This document shows positions 52,817-62,357 of a stretch of 64,000 bases of DNA, one piece after another. Location: NCBI RefSeq assembly GCF_000473225.1, contig NZ_KI421509.1, positions 1,714,483 through 1,778,482 on the forward strand, given 5' to 3'. Position 1 is the stretch's first letter, and the number at the start of each line of letters is the position of its first letter. This DNA comes from Sedimentitalea nanhaiensis DSM 24252. GTDB lineage: Bacteria; Pseudomonadota; Alphaproteobacteria; Rhodobacterales; Rhodobacteraceae. The position numbers and the translations under genes are program-made. Under the pieces are notes generated by a model. The model saw only the letters and a program-made list of their open reading frames with translations, was not told the origin of the DNA and ran no database searches.

Positions 52817-53979
52817 ATGGGTAGCATCATCAAACGCAAGCGGAAAGACGGCTCCGTGGCCTGGCTCTCTCAGATTGCCATTCGGCGGCGCGGAAAGAAC
52901 GTGTTACGCGAAAACCGAACCTTTGAGTTGCGCTCCACTGCGGCGGCATGGATCGAAAAACGTGAAAAGGATCTGGCGAAGCCTGGAGCCCTCGAAAAAC
53001 TGGCCGTCGCCGTGATGTGACTCTAAGTGACGCGATCGACAAGTATGTGGAAGACAGCACGAAGGAAATTGGGCGAACGAAGGCGCAGGCGCTAAAAAGC
53101 ATCAAGGAGTTCGACATCGCGGACAAACACTGCGGTGAGATCGACATCGTGGCCTTCGCCAAGGAGAAGCTGAAGACGGGTGTCGCGCCGGAAACCGTGG
53201 CCAACTACCTGTCTCACCTCAGCGCGGTCTTCACCGTCGCCGGTCCGGCCTGGAACTTTCCGCTGGACGAGCGCGCGATGCGCAATGCGATGATCGTCGC
53301 TAAGAAGCTGGGCTTGACCCAGAAGAGCCGCCACCGCGACCGGCGGCCAACGCTGGACGAACTCGACCAGTTGATGGCGCATTTCCTCGACCGCTCGATC
53401 CGCCGTCCCTCCTCCGTCCCCATGCATCGCGTCATCGCCTTTGCTATCTTTTCGACGCGACGGCAGGACGAGATTACGCGGATCACATGGGCGGACCTCG
53501 ACAAGGAAGGTAAACGAGTTCTTGTGCGCGACATGAAGAACCCTGGCGAGAAGATTGGCAACGACGTCTGGTGCGACCTGCTCGATCCGGCGCTGGCGAT
53601 CATCGAGGCAATGCCAAAACACGCGAGCCAGATCTTCCCCTACTCCACCGATGCGATCAGCGCGGCCTTTACACGGGCAACGCAGTTTCTGGGGATCGAG
53701 GATCTGCGCTTCCACGACCTGAGGCACGAAGGCGTCTCGCGCCTGTTCGAGATCGGCTACAACGTCCCGCATGCTGCCGCTGTTTCCGGCCACCGATCCT
53801 GGACGTCGCTCAAGCGCTACACCCATCTGCGCCAGACGGGCGACAAATTCGAGGCCTGGACATGGACTGCGGAAGTCACCACGCCGGACCCAAGGCAGCG
53901 CAAGAGACGACCGACGCGGCCAGGTTCTGCGACCGGGATAAGGACTAAGCCGGTTCGACGCCTAGGGCAAATCTCATGA
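52817..53979 (+). pseudogene. dusA-associated tyrosine integrase, frameshifted
   Basis: The N-terminal 67 residues (MGSIIKRKRKDGSVAWLSQI...) end at TGA 53018-53020. The rest continues in another frame from 53017 (TLSDAIDKYVEDSTKEIGRT), so one frameshift splits a gene of about 387 aa. The catalytic half looks intact: Arg in STRRQDEITRI, HDLRHE, SGHRSWTSLKRYTH. It reads away from dusA, starting 108 bp from its start codon, the normal place for dusA-associated integrases. Unless the shift is a sequencing error, the element can no longer move by itself. Confidence 0.85.
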
Positions 53980-54219
53980 GTATTGCCGCGTCCATTATTC
54001 GAGTATCTTGGTTTTGGGAGCACGCAAGACACTGCCGAGTCGTTCGAATTTTCTCTTTGGCAGCGCTTGTCCGACGCAATCCATTGTCCCAGAAGCTCCG
54101 GGGGATTGATTCTTCCCATCATGGATCGCGCCAAATCATGCCACGAGGACAATGCATGGCATAGTTCAGGCTCAAGACGCTCAACTCGGCGCTGATCATG
54201 GCGGCGGACACGGTCGCGG

Positions 54220-54491
54220 GATAACGGCAGCTGCTACAAATCCCATGCGTTTCGAGCCACATGCACCGAGTTCCGGATAAGACACATCCGAACCAAGCCC
54301 TATACTCTGAAAACCAAAGGCAAGGCCGAGCGATTGATTCAGACCGCTCTAAGAGAGTGGGCATATGTCCGCGCCTACCAGACCTCGGATGAACGCGCTG
54401 CGGATTTGCCATTCTGGACGCATCTTTACAATTGGCGCCGACCACACTCAGCGCTAAAGTCAAGAACGACAATCAGCCGGCTGGGATTGGA
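54220..54491 (+). pseudogene. IS481-family transposase fragment
   Basis: Only the C-terminal third is present: DNGSCYKSHAFRA, then RHIRTKPYTLKTKGKAERLIQ and HLYNWRRPHSALKSRTTISRL, with the second Asp and the catalytic Glu region of an rve core. There is no N-terminus or terminal repeat. It is joined directly to an IS3-family remnant, showing nested insertion and deletion. Confidence 0.8.
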
Positions 54492-55101
54492 TCAGTGTCT
54501 GGGGCTGGTTCTATCTGTCGACCATCCTCGATGATTACAGCCGCTACATCATCGCCTGGAAGCTCTGCACGACGAGAAGTCGGGCGATGTGACCGACACG
54601 CTGGATCTCGCGTTGCAGGCTTCGGGTTGTGATCGGGCGACGGTCCTGCACAAGCCACGGCTGCTCAGCGACAACGGGTCCAGTTACATCTCCAGCGAGT
54701 TGGCCGACGGGCTGAAGGACCGGCAGATGGATCATGTTCGAGGCGCTCCGTATCACCCGCAAACTCAGGGCAAGATCGAGCGATGGCACCAGACTTTGAA
54801 GAACCGCATCTTGCTGGAAAACTACTACCTGCCCGGTGATCTCAGGCATCAGATCGATGCCTTTGTCGATCATTACAACCACCGGCGCTATCACGAGAGC
54901 CTGCAAAACCTCACCCCGGCCGATGTCTATTTCGGGCGCGGCCAGACCATTCTGAAACAACGAGAAAGGATCAAACGGAAGACCATCGAAACGCGACGCT
55001 TGCTTCACCGCAAATCCGCCGCATAATCGCAACAAAAAGATGAGCCAGAACCTCTCTTAGCTCAGGCCGCCAACTGGCCCAAAACCTCTGACGACGGACA
55101 A
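54492..55101 (+). pseudogene. IS3-family transposase remnant
   Basis: The fragment begins inside OrfB (GWFYLSTILDDYSRYIIAW), meets a frameshift near 54575, and continues (54589-55026) through LLSDNGSSYISSELADGL and the QGKIERWHQTLKNR catalytic Glu to a normal C-terminus. The likely IS end is at about 55101 (ACCTCTGACGACGGACA, reading inward on the other strand as TGTCCGTCGTC). The 5' half and other end are lost. Confidence 0.8.
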
Positions 55102-55697
55102 AACGCAATCACGGTGGCGCGCCGCATGGGGAGTATAGCGCGTTCAGCGCAGCGGAATCGCAGACCTACTCTGGATGAACTCAGCCGCCTGCTCGCGCAC
55201 TTCATCGAACGGCGCAAGCTCTGCCCATACACAAAGTTATCATGTTCGCGCTTTTCTCGACACGTCGGCAAGCGGAGATCACAAGGCTCACATGGGGCGG
55301 TTTTCAGAAAGACTACAATCGGGTGCTGGTTCGTGACATGAAGCACCCGGGTGAAAAGCATGGTAACGATAAATGGGTCGACCTTCCGATGGAGGCCATT
55401 CGGATCGTAGATAGCATGCCTAGGCGCAGGTCAGAGATTTTTCCTTACTCTCCAGATGTAATAACAGCCAACTTTACCCGCGCCTGCAGGCTGCTTGGAA
55501 TTGAAGATCTCCACTTCCATGACCTGCGCCATGAAGGCATCTTACGTCTGTTCGAGATGGGTGGGAATATTCCCCACGTTGCGGCCGTCAGTGGGTACAG
55601 TTCCTGGGTCAGTCTGAAACGCTACACCCACATCCGCGAAACTGGTGACAAGTATGCAGACTGGCCGGGCTTGCAGATCGCCATTGACACCGATTAA
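55102..55697 (+). pseudogene. Second, decayed dusA-type integrase
   Basis: This fragment is homologous to the integrase at 52817-53979. It starts at NAITVARRMG, lacks the N-terminal half (cut by the IS3 remnant), and has a frameshift near 55235. The catalytic core continues (STRRQAEITRLTW, HDLRHEGI), but the second active-site His is changed: SGYSSW here versus SGHRSW in the first copy. The nucleophile region LKRYTH is retained. It is an inactive relic of an earlier, related element. Confidence 0.85.
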
Positions 55698-56563
55698 TTC
55701 CAGAGCGCTTCAGACCGTTTCAAGCCCAAACACTTAAGTTGGATGGCATTGCGGAGAGCGTTCATGGCATCACCGCTTGCATGACTCGCGACATCCAGAA
55801 TTGTATGTGACGATCGGGGCGGCGCCATCTCGGGCAGAGAAATCAGCGTGTCGTCTTGCGCCCGCTCCTTCAGCAGCGCCACTGCCATCCCGGCAGCCAC
55901 GGCCGCGCGGACGCCCAGAACGTTTTCGCTAGAAAAAACAATGCGATAGGCACGTCCCGATGCTTCAAGGTCCGCAAGCGCTGCATTTCGCCACCAGCAG
56001 GATCTGTCGAAAACCGCAATTGGTAGCGGGTCCCGACACGCCGCGTCGCAGTGGCGTGCTGCCATCCAGACCAGTCGCTCATCGTACAGGCGTTCTTGTG
56101 TTGGGCCAACCTCGGGAACCTCATAGACCGCAAGATCCAGTTTACCGTTTGAGACTGCGGTCGAGAACCCTTCACCAAACGCGCAATGCACTTCCAATTC
56201 CACGCGCGGATGTGTGCGGCAAAATGCAGCCAACACATCAGCCAGATGTCCGTCAGCCGCGTCTTCTGCAATCCCGACCTTCAATCGCCCCTCGATGTTA
56301 TCAGTCCGAAAACTGGCAAGCGCCCTATCGAGCGAATCGATAACCTGCCGCGCCACGGGGAATAACCTCTGCCCAGCAGCTGTCAGCACAACTCCACGAC
56401 CGTGTCTTTCCAACAAAGGCTGACCGACAACGGCTTCGAGCTGCTTAAGTTGCAGGCTGGTCGCCGATTGTGAGCGGTGGATACGCCCGGCGCCGCCGGT
56501 AACGCTTCCTGCCTCGACTATTGCCAGAAACGTTCGCAACAAGTCGCTATCGAGACGGGCCAT
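55694..56563 (-). CDS. LysR-family regulator of adjacent permease
   Basis: This 289-aa LysR protein has an N-terminal winged HTH (SVTGGAGRIHRSQSATSLQL, about 20-39) and a periplasmic-binding-like effector domain. It diverges from the permease gene across 93 bp of AT-rich DNA containing two ATCTGAT repeats, the usual LysR target layout. Its 3' end overlaps the integrase relic by 4 nt. Confidence 0.92.
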   Translation of the reverse strand: MARLDSDLLRTFLAIVEAGSVTGGAGRIHRSQSATSLQLKQLEAVVGQPLLERHGRGVVLTAAGQRLFPVARQVIDSLDRALASFRTDNIEGRLKVGIAEDAADGHLADVLAAFCRTHPRVELEVHCAFGEGFSTAVSNGKLDLAVYEVPEVGPTQERLYDERLVWMAARHCDAACRDPLPIAVFDRSCWWRNAALADLEASGRAYRIVFSSENVLGVRAAVAAGMAVALLKERAQDDTLISLPEMAPPRSSHTILDVASHASGDAMNALRNAIQLKCLGLKRSEALWN

Positions 56564-56656
56564 TTAATTTTCCGATATCTGATATGCAAATTATCTGATT
56601 TTCTAATTATATGCCAATCTGTATCTTTTTCCATATCCACATTAATGGAGGGAAAA

Positions 56657-57775
56657 ATGAAGCAGAGCGACTTTCTTCGCACGCACCATGGCGACGCGTT
56701 CCGCTCCATCTCCCCATGGAACAAAACAATGTCTGGAGCCAAGCTTACGTCACCCAAGCCGACCGGGAAACGCGCGCCCTGGATCAGAATGATATATCTC
56801 GTGCTGCTCGCCAGCCTTGTAGGCTCTGCCCTGATCGCTCCGGAACTGGCACTTGCCACGGTGCTTTTTGTGATTTCCGGCTTTATCAACGTTGCACCTA
56901 TGATCATTCCCGGCGTCGTGTTGGCAGCATGGCTGGCAGCGAGTGGCGCCAGTGATCGGGTGGCATCGATCATCAAGGGGCGAACGACCCTGACAGTGAT
57001 TGCCGCCGCGGCGATTGGTGCAGTCATACCGGTATGCGGCATCACCGTTTTGCCGATGATGGCAGGCCTTTTGGCAGCGGGGGTGCCGCTCGCGCCCGTC
57101 ATGGCTTTCTGGCTCTCCTCTCCAGTGACAGGGCCGGCAATGTTCGCCGCCACCGCCGCAATGCTTGGCCTGGAATTCGCGGTCGGGAAAATGATCGCCG
57201 CCGTAGGTCTCGGCATTTTTGGCGGGCTTGTGACGGCGTCGCTTCCGGCCAACGGATGGACCCGCAGCCCACTTCGCGATAACGGGATTACGGGATCGAT
57301 CGGAAAGGCCTACGCACTGAAGAACGCTGTGTTTCAGGCTGCAATCTGGCGCGACCCCGTCAGACGTTCCAGATTTGTACGAGAAGCCTGGTCCGTCACC
57401 CGCTTGATCCTGATCGTTCTGATCCCCGCTTTTGCCGCCGAATTTGCGCTGAACGCGGCTCTGTCACCCGATACGCTGACTTCTTACGTAGGCGCTGACA
57501 CCGGCTTTGCGGTTCCACTGGCCGTTTTGGTCGGCGCCCCGGCCTATATTGACGGGTATGCGGCCTTGCCTCTGACCCGCGCGTTGATAGAGGCTGGCAT
57601 GTCGCCGGGGGCGGCGATGGCTTTCCTCGTTTCGGGCGGTGTCGTGAGTATTTGGGGTGCGATGGCAATAGCACCGGTCCTCCGGCTACGTCCGTTTCTG
57701 CTCTACATCGGTTTTGCGATCACCGGGTCAATTTTGTCTGGATGGGCTTTTGGAGCATTGTTTAACCGCTACTAA
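56657..57775 (+). CDS. UPF0718-family permease
   Basis: This 372-aa membrane protein has two repeated halves, each starting with a long helix (VAPMIIPGVVLAAWL and TLTSYVGADTGFAVPLAVLVG) and containing small-residue-rich helices (PVCGITVLPMMAGLLAAGVP and GAPAYIDGYAALPLTRALIEA). This pattern fits UPF0718 (ArsP-like) permeases. The first-half Cys-rich helix reads PVCGIT rather than the FCSCS of ArsP, so arsenic export is unlikely. GGAGGG lies 4 nt before ATG 56657. It is controlled by the divergent LysR gene. Confidence 0.75.
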   Translation: MKQSDFLRTHHGDAFRSISPWNKTMSGAKLTSPKPTGKRAPWIRMIYLVLLASLVGSALIAPELALATVLFVISGFINVAPMIIPGVVLAAWLAASGASDRVASIIKGRTTLTVIAAAAIGAVIPVCGITVLPMMAGLLAAGVPLAPVMAFWLSSPVTGPAMFAATAAMLGLEFAVGKMIAAVGLGIFGGLVTASLPANGWTRSPLRDNGITGSIGKAYALKNAVFQAAIWRDPVRRSRFVREAWSVTRLILIVLIPAFAAEFALNAALSPDTLTSYVGADTGFAVPLAVLVGAPAYIDGYAALPLTRALIEAGMSPGAAMAFLVSGGVVSIWGAMAIAPVLRLRPFLLYIGFAITGSILSGWAFGALFNRY

Positions 57776-57947
57776 CCAGCTTTATTTGCCAAATACTGTC
57801 AACGTTACACGCATACGTCGCTAACACCCTTCAACATTTCAGAGGAGCAACCTTCGGGGCGCGCCCTACAAGCCGCTTATTGCGCCTTGTGCCAGACACG
57901 GGCGCCGGCAATACGCTCCGCCTCTGGTCTACAGAAGCCCCAGAGGC

Positions 57948-58373
57948 TTAGCGCGCGCGATCCTTTTGTCTGTGATGACTGGCAGAACGCGACGCGAAGG
58001 CCATGAGGCGTTTGAACTTCGGACACTCCATATGCGTTTCAGCCGGGCAATCCGCAACATGCCGGATCGCATCGCGCAGCCGCCTCAGCCCGCGGATCTG
58101 TTCGTCGAGCGCATCGGCGCGCAGATGCAATTCTGGGCGGGAAAGTTGTGGTGATCCGTCCTTGGCGAACATGCCCTTGATTTCACCCAGCGAAAACCCC
58201 GCCATCTTTCCCAGGGAAATCAGCGCAAGCTGCATCACCACAGGCCTGTCAAACTGCCGTCTCAGGCCATGACGTCCGACCGACTGGATCAGCCCGATCT
58301 CTTCATAATAGCGCAAGGTCGAGGGCGGGACGCCGCTTTGTTTTGACAAAGTTCCGATATCAAGAAATTCCAC
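57948..58373 (-). CDS. MerR-family regulator of adjacent MFS exporter
   Basis: This 141-aa MerR protein has an N-terminal HTH (IGTLSKQSGVPPSTLRYYEE) and dimerisation helix. Its C-terminus reads DCPAETHMECPKF, with two Cys that could sense metal or redox signals. GTG 58373 is preferred over ATG 58403 because the operator lies between them and GAGG precedes the GTG. It is not SoxR, since the four-Cys cluster is absent. Confidence 0.88.
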   Translation of the reverse strand: MEFLDIGTLSKQSGVPPSTLRYYEEIGLIQSVGRHGLRRQFDRPVVMQLALISLGKMAGFSLGEIKGMFAKDGSPQLSRPELHLRADALDEQIRGLRRLRDAIRHVADCPAETHMECPKFKRLMAFASRSASHHRQKDRAR

Positions 58374-58375
58374 GA

Positions 58376-58406
58376 TTGACCTCAAGTTGACTTGAAGTGG
58401 CATGGT
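58376..58406 (+). promoter_or_regulatory. MerR-type promoter and operator
   Basis: -35 TTGACC (58376-58381) and -10 CATGGT (58401-58406) are separated by 19 bp, the long spacer MerR activators require. Between them lies the near-palindrome ACCTCAAGTT/GACTTGAAGT (58379-58398), close to the SoxR/CueR class of operators. Transcription would lead to the MFS gene 37 bp downstream. Confidence 0.8.
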
Positions 58407-58442
58407 AGCCTCCGAATGCCACTGATGACAAGAGAGTCTGCC

Positions 58443-59852
58443 ATGCCCGACACGACACCCCCGCCCTTCTCCATCCTGATCACCCTCGCCGTGGCAACCC
58501 TGACTGCCTCGCTGGGTATCAGCGTGGCGTCTGTTCTGCTTCCCACGTTGACACGCAGTTTCTCGGCAACGATTTCAGACGTTCAGTGGGTCGTGTTGGC
58601 CTATCTCATGTCTGTCACCATCAGCATTGTCTCGGTCGGCCGGCTCGGAGACCTCTTCGGCCATCCCCGGGTACTGCACTGTGGACTCATTCTGTTCATC
58701 GCCGCCTCCATTCTCAGTGCGCGCGCTCCGACGCTTGATGTTCTGGTTGCCGGGCGCGCGTTGCAGGGGCTTGGCGGCGCGATCCTGATCGCGCTTTCGA
58801 TGTCGATCGCACGCGAATTTGTCCCGACAGAGAAGCTTGGGACCGCGATGGGGTTGCTCGGAACGACCTCTGCGGCCGGAACCGCGCTCGGCCCCTCGCT
58901 TGGCGGTCTGCTGCTGACATGGGGTGACTGGAGGATGGCGTTCTGGCTACTGGCCGTTTTTGCCGCTGTTACGCTGGTCCTGTCGATGATCGCCATCACG
59001 CCGCCCCCCCGGCGGCCGAACACATCGTTCCGGGAGCTGGATATTGCGGGAACCCTTGTGTTGGGGGGTGCTCTGGCGGCTTATGCACTCGCCACAAGCG
59101 GCGGAACGTCCGGCATTCCGGTGCCACCCGGCATGTTGATGATCGCCGCCTTCGCCGCAACCGCCCTTTTTGCGGTCGTCGAAACCCGGGCGGCATCGCC
59201 GCTGGTGCCGATGGCCTTATTGCAAGACCGGACGACGGGCACCGGGTTTGCCATGAACTGGGCCATCGGCACGGTTATGATGTCCACCCTGGTTGTCGGC
59301 CCATTCTTTCTGGCGTTTTCACTGGGGCTGAACGATGCGCTCATCGGTCTGGTCATGGCGGTCGGGCCTGTTGTCGCAGCGTTATCTGGCGTGCCTGCCG
59401 GTCGGCTGACGGATCGGCTCGGCGCACGACGCGTCATGGTTATCGGTCTGGCGCAGACCGTGCTTGGATTGCTTTGCCTCGCCTTCTTGCCACGTTACTT
59501 TGGCGTTGGCGGATATGTGGCCGCGCTGATCGCGCTGACACCGGCCTTTCAACTGTTCCTTGCGGCCAACAACACGGCGGTGATGATCAACGCCCCGAAA
59601 GAACAGCGTGGTCGCCTCTCCGGCCTGCTGGGCTTGTCGCGCAACCTGGGCCTGATGACCGGCGCCTCCGCCATGTCGAGCCTGTTTGTCGCCCTGCTCG
59701 GCACGGGTGACGCAGTGCTGGCCCCCGCAGCAGATGTTGCTTATGCCTTCTCTATGACCTTCGCCGCCGCTGCTGTTTTGGCGTTGATGACGTTCGGATT
59801 GGCGCTCTACAGTCAGGTTCATCGCTCAGCCGAAGCCTCCAATCGAATTTAG
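58443..59852 (+). CDS. DHA2-type MFS drug exporter
   Basis: This 469-aa transporter has fourteen predicted membrane helices. It carries the DHA2 patterns SDVQWVVLAYLM, GRLGDLFGHPRV (motif A) and LGTTSAAGTALGPSLGGLL (motif C, antiporter). It likely exports toxic compounds by proton antiport. The ATG at 58443 follows AGAGAG; upstream ATGs are less likely. It is induced through the MerR-type promoter. Confidence 0.93.
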   Translation: MPDTTPPPFSILITLAVATLTASLGISVASVLLPTLTRSFSATISDVQWVVLAYLMSVTISIVSVGRLGDLFGHPRVLHCGLILFIAASILSARAPTLDVLVAGRALQGLGGAILIALSMSIAREFVPTEKLGTAMGLLGTTSAAGTALGPSLGGLLLTWGDWRMAFWLLAVFAAVTLVLSMIAITPPPRRPNTSFRELDIAGTLVLGGALAAYALATSGGTSGIPVPPGMLMIAAFAATALFAVVETRAASPLVPMALLQDRTTGTGFAMNWAIGTVMMSTLVVGPFFLAFSLGLNDALIGLVMAVGPVVAALSGVPAGRLTDRLGARRVMVIGLAQTVLGLLCLAFLPRYFGVGGYVAALIALTPAFQLFLAANNTAVMINAPKEQRGRLSGLLGLSRNLGLMTGASAMSSLFVALLGTGDAVLAPAADVAYAFSMTFAAAAVLALMTFGLALYSQVHRSAEASNRI

Positions 59853-59922
59853 AGACGGCAGCACCATCCCGCGTTGCCGCGCCTCGCTTGGAGGGCGGCA
59901 AAGCACGGGCTCGGCTCCCTGA

Positions 59923-60345
59923 TTACCGATTAGATAATTGAGCTACTCGCAAGACATCATCCACATGCTCACTACATGGAATCTGCCGCTGCAAAACATC
60001 GCTGACCGAAACCCAACCGGCTTCACTGACGTCATCTGCCGCCACAGGTTCACTGCTCACATATGTGCACAGCACTGCTGTCAGAAGGAAATGGAACCGC
60101 ACATCCCCACCGCCATCGTGAACGATCACATCTACATTGGTCAAATACTGCGCGGGAAGCCCTACGACACCGGTCTCCTCTCGGAGTTCGCGAGCCGCGG
60201 CTGCAAGCGCCGTTTCGCCAAGGTCCACATGCCCCCCGGGAAACCCCCAGAGGCCGGCATCAGGCTCGTTCCTTCGCTTCACAAGCAGAACGCGTTTCTC
60301 GCGCATCACAACCGCCAATGCCGCGAGTTTAGGAGTGATAATCAC
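59923..60345 (-). CDS. Nudix hydrolase
   Basis: This 140-aa protein contains a complete Nudix box: [20 protein letters not shown] followed by TGVVG, with the consensus GX5EX7REUXEEXGU. It hydrolyses a nucleoside diphosphate derivative; the N-terminal [19 protein letters not shown] suggests a MutT-like or ADP-ribose-type enzyme. It stands alone after the MFS gene in opposite orientation. Confidence 0.92.
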   Translation of the reverse strand: MIITPKLAALAVVMREKRVLLVKRRNEPDAGLWGFPGGHVDLGETALAAAARELREETGVVGLPAQYLTNVDVIVHDGGGDVRFHFLLTAVLCTYVSSEPVAADDVSEAGWVSVSDVLQRQIPCSEHVDDVLRVAQLSNR

Positions 60346-60542
60346 GATGTTGATCTCTGGATGAATGACAGAAAGAGGGCCCTATTCAATGACATTGAAA
60401 ATAGCGAACCACGCGAGCATGTCGAGAAGTGATCCCGTTGCTGCTGGTTCGTCGCTTAAGATGCGTTCGCATCCGGGTTGTTCTACCATAGCGATGAGCG
60501 ATACTCGGTCTGAACCACTTGGCTATCATTATGGCCCTGAGG

Positions 60543-60782
60543 TCAGGTGCTGGCAAAGGCGGAACCTGCTGATTGCCGCGAGAAGCGGATCAGCCGACTG
60601 TCTTTCACGCCAGCTTGTCGGTGGGCCATGGTTTCGCGATAGACCGGGTCGCGCTCCGACCATCCCGGTAGCCTGCACGGTCGCGCAAACGTATGAGGTT
60701 CAACATATGGGTTGACCCCGGCCGGCCATCGGATGTGAAGGCCGACCAGGTTTCTTTCGTGAAGCCCGTATAATTCGTCCTC
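60543..60782 (-). pseudogene. Decayed DUF1330-like protein
   Basis: The N-terminal part reads YTGFTKETWSAFTSDGRP, then HMLNLIRLRDRAGYRDGR. It is followed, after an internal deletion and frame change near 60657, by the C-terminal part DPVYRETMAHRQAGVKDSRL. Both pieces fit the start and end of DUF1330-type proteins, and the middle is gone. No ATG precedes the first part. It was the gene downstream of the enoyl-CoA hydratase. Confidence 0.6.
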
Positions 60783-60785
60783 TTT

Positions 60786-61577
60786 TTACCTTCCCGCATA
60801 GCTCGGGGTACGGCGGGCGATCCATGCGTCCAACCCTTCCTGCACGTCCTCGGTCGCACACATGCGTGCGAATTGTTCCCGTTCAATCAGAAGGCCTTCG
60901 TCAATCGTCGTATTAATGCCGCGCGTGACCGCCGTGATGATCCGGGCGGCTGCCAGCGGCGAATGTCGCAAAATGCGATTCGCCAGATCGCACGCCGCTG
61001 GCAGCAGATCCGCCTTTGACACCACTTTGTTCACCAGGCCCATCTCATAGGCGCGCGCGGGCCCGAAGCTGTCACCGGTCAAGAGCAATTCCAACGCCCG
61101 CTTGCGCCCTGCCAATCGCGGCAGGCGCTGCGTGCCTCCGAATGTCGGGGGGATGCCGATATTGATCTCGGGCTTGGCAAAAATGGCCTCTTCCGATGCA
61201 ATTGCCAAATGCACGGCTTCAGTAATCTCGCAACCGCCTCCAAAGGCAATGCCGTTGACCGCCGCGATCACCGGTTTGGGAAAGGCCTCGAAACGCGCCG
61301 TCGTCCGCTGCCCGCGGCGGCAAAACTCCCGCACCGCCTCTTCGGTGCTGCGCTTGATGCTTTCGGTGAATTCGTGAATGTCGCCTCCGGCGGAAAAGGC
61401 CCTGTGCCCTGCACCTGTCAGGATCACGGCGCCGATCCCGTCATCCGCCTCGATCCGATCAAGGAGTGCAAGCAGCCGGTCGTTGGTGGCGTAATCAAGC
61501 GCATTCAGTTTCTCTGGCCGGTTGAGGGTCAGCAGCGCGATGCGATCTTTCTTCTCGTAAAGGACGGTATCTTGCAT
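60786..61577 (-). CDS. Enoyl-CoA hydratase/isomerase
   Basis: This 263-aa crotonase-family enzyme has the oxyanion-hole segments GAGHRAFSAGGDIHEF and VNGIAFGGGCEITEA and both candidate catalytic Glu residues (in CEI and KPEINIG). It hydrates or isomerises an enoyl-CoA. AAAGG precedes the ATG at 61577 and lies within an inverted repeat that may be a TetR operator. It probably belongs to a small catabolic unit with the divergent TetR. Confidence 0.92.
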   Translation of the reverse strand: MQDTVLYEKKDRIALLTLNRPEKLNALDYATNDRLLALLDRIEADDGIGAVILTGAGHRAFSAGGDIHEFTESIKRSTEEAVREFCRRGQRTTARFEAFPKPVIAAVNGIAFGGGCEITEAVHLAIASEEAIFAKPEINIGIPPTFGGTQRLPRLAGRKRALELLLTGDSFGPARAYEMGLVNKVVSKADLLPAACDLANRILRHSPLAAARIITAVTRGINTTIDEGLLIEREQFARMCATEDVQEGLDAWIARRTPSYAGR

Positions 61578-61584
61578 GTTGTAA

Positions 61585-61610
61585 CCTTTCTGTTTGCGTT
61601 GACAGAAAGG
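61585..61610. promoter_or_regulatory. Inverted repeat between enoyl-CoA hydratase and TetR genes
   Basis: CCTTTCTGT (61585-61593) and ACAGAAAGG (61602-61610) are perfect 9-bp arms with an 8-bp centre. The left arm covers the ribosome-binding site of the hydratase gene. It is a candidate operator for the divergent TetR, or an RNA hairpin controlling hydratase translation. Confidence 0.55.
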
Positions 61611-61671
61611 CTAACCTCAGCCACAGATCAGGCAAACTCACTGGTTAGTATACATAGGTTGGGAATAGGGA

Positions 61672-62271
61672 ATGACCGTCAACGCCAAAAAGGCAAAACC
61701 CGCCCGCGAACGGATCATCGATGCCGCGAACAAATTGTTTTATCAGGAAGGTATTCGCGCCGTCAGCGTAGATGCGGTCGCGGAGAAAGCCGGCATCACC
61801 AAGAAGACTCTCTACTATCACTTCAAGAGCAAGGACGATCTCGTGGCCGAATATCTGAGTTCCCGCGATCAACCAAACTTGAAGCTGTTTGAGACCTGGT
61901 TTGAAAGCGCAGAAGGCGACACCGCCGATAAAGTCGAAGCGATCTTTCTGGAACTCGCCAAATCCGCGCGCCACCCCAAATGGAAGGGCTGTGGCTTTCT
62001 GCGCACGGCTGCGGAGCTTGCCAATCTGCCAGGCCACCCGGCAATGAAGATCGGATCCGAGCACAAGAAAAAGTTCGAAGACTGGCTTGCCAAGCAGTTC
62101 ATAAAAAATCAGCTCGACGATCCGGCAGCCATCGCTCGTCAGATCGTTCTCCTGATGGACGGGGCCTTTTCGACCATGCTTGTTCACCGTGATGCAGCAT
62201 ACGCGGAAGAAGCAGGCCGCGCCGCCAAATCGATTGTCCGCGCGCACATCGATGCAGAGATCCAGCACTAA
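61672..62271 (+). CDS. TetR-family regulator
   Basis: This 199-aa protein has a TetR HTH (VAEKAGITKKTLYYHFKSKD) and a C-terminal ligand domain (KGCGFLRTAAEL region). It diverges from the enoyl-CoA hydratase gene across 94 bp and likely responds to an acyl-CoA or aromatic compound; the ligand is inference. ATG 61672 is preceded by GGGAATAGGGA. Confidence 0.9.
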   Translation: MTVNAKKAKPARERIIDAANKLFYQEGIRAVSVDAVAEKAGITKKTLYYHFKSKDDLVAEYLSSRDQPNLKLFETWFESAEGDTADKVEAIFLELAKSARHPKWKGCGFLRTAAELANLPGHPAMKIGSEHKKKFEDWLAKQFIKNQLDDPAAIARQIVLLMDGAFSTMLVHRDAAYAEEAGRAAKSIVRAHIDAEIQH

Positions 62272-62357
62272 AACGGTACCTGCACCGCGTCGCCGAACTC
62301 CAAGCCATCGATAACGTCAAACCAGAGTTTCGATGCCAAGGCTTTCACGGCACCGGA

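Noticed and set aside
52660-55800. Direct att repeat flanking the dusA-associated region
   Set aside because: I compared the dusA 5' end with the rest of the window by eye and found no convincing second copy; it may lie outside.
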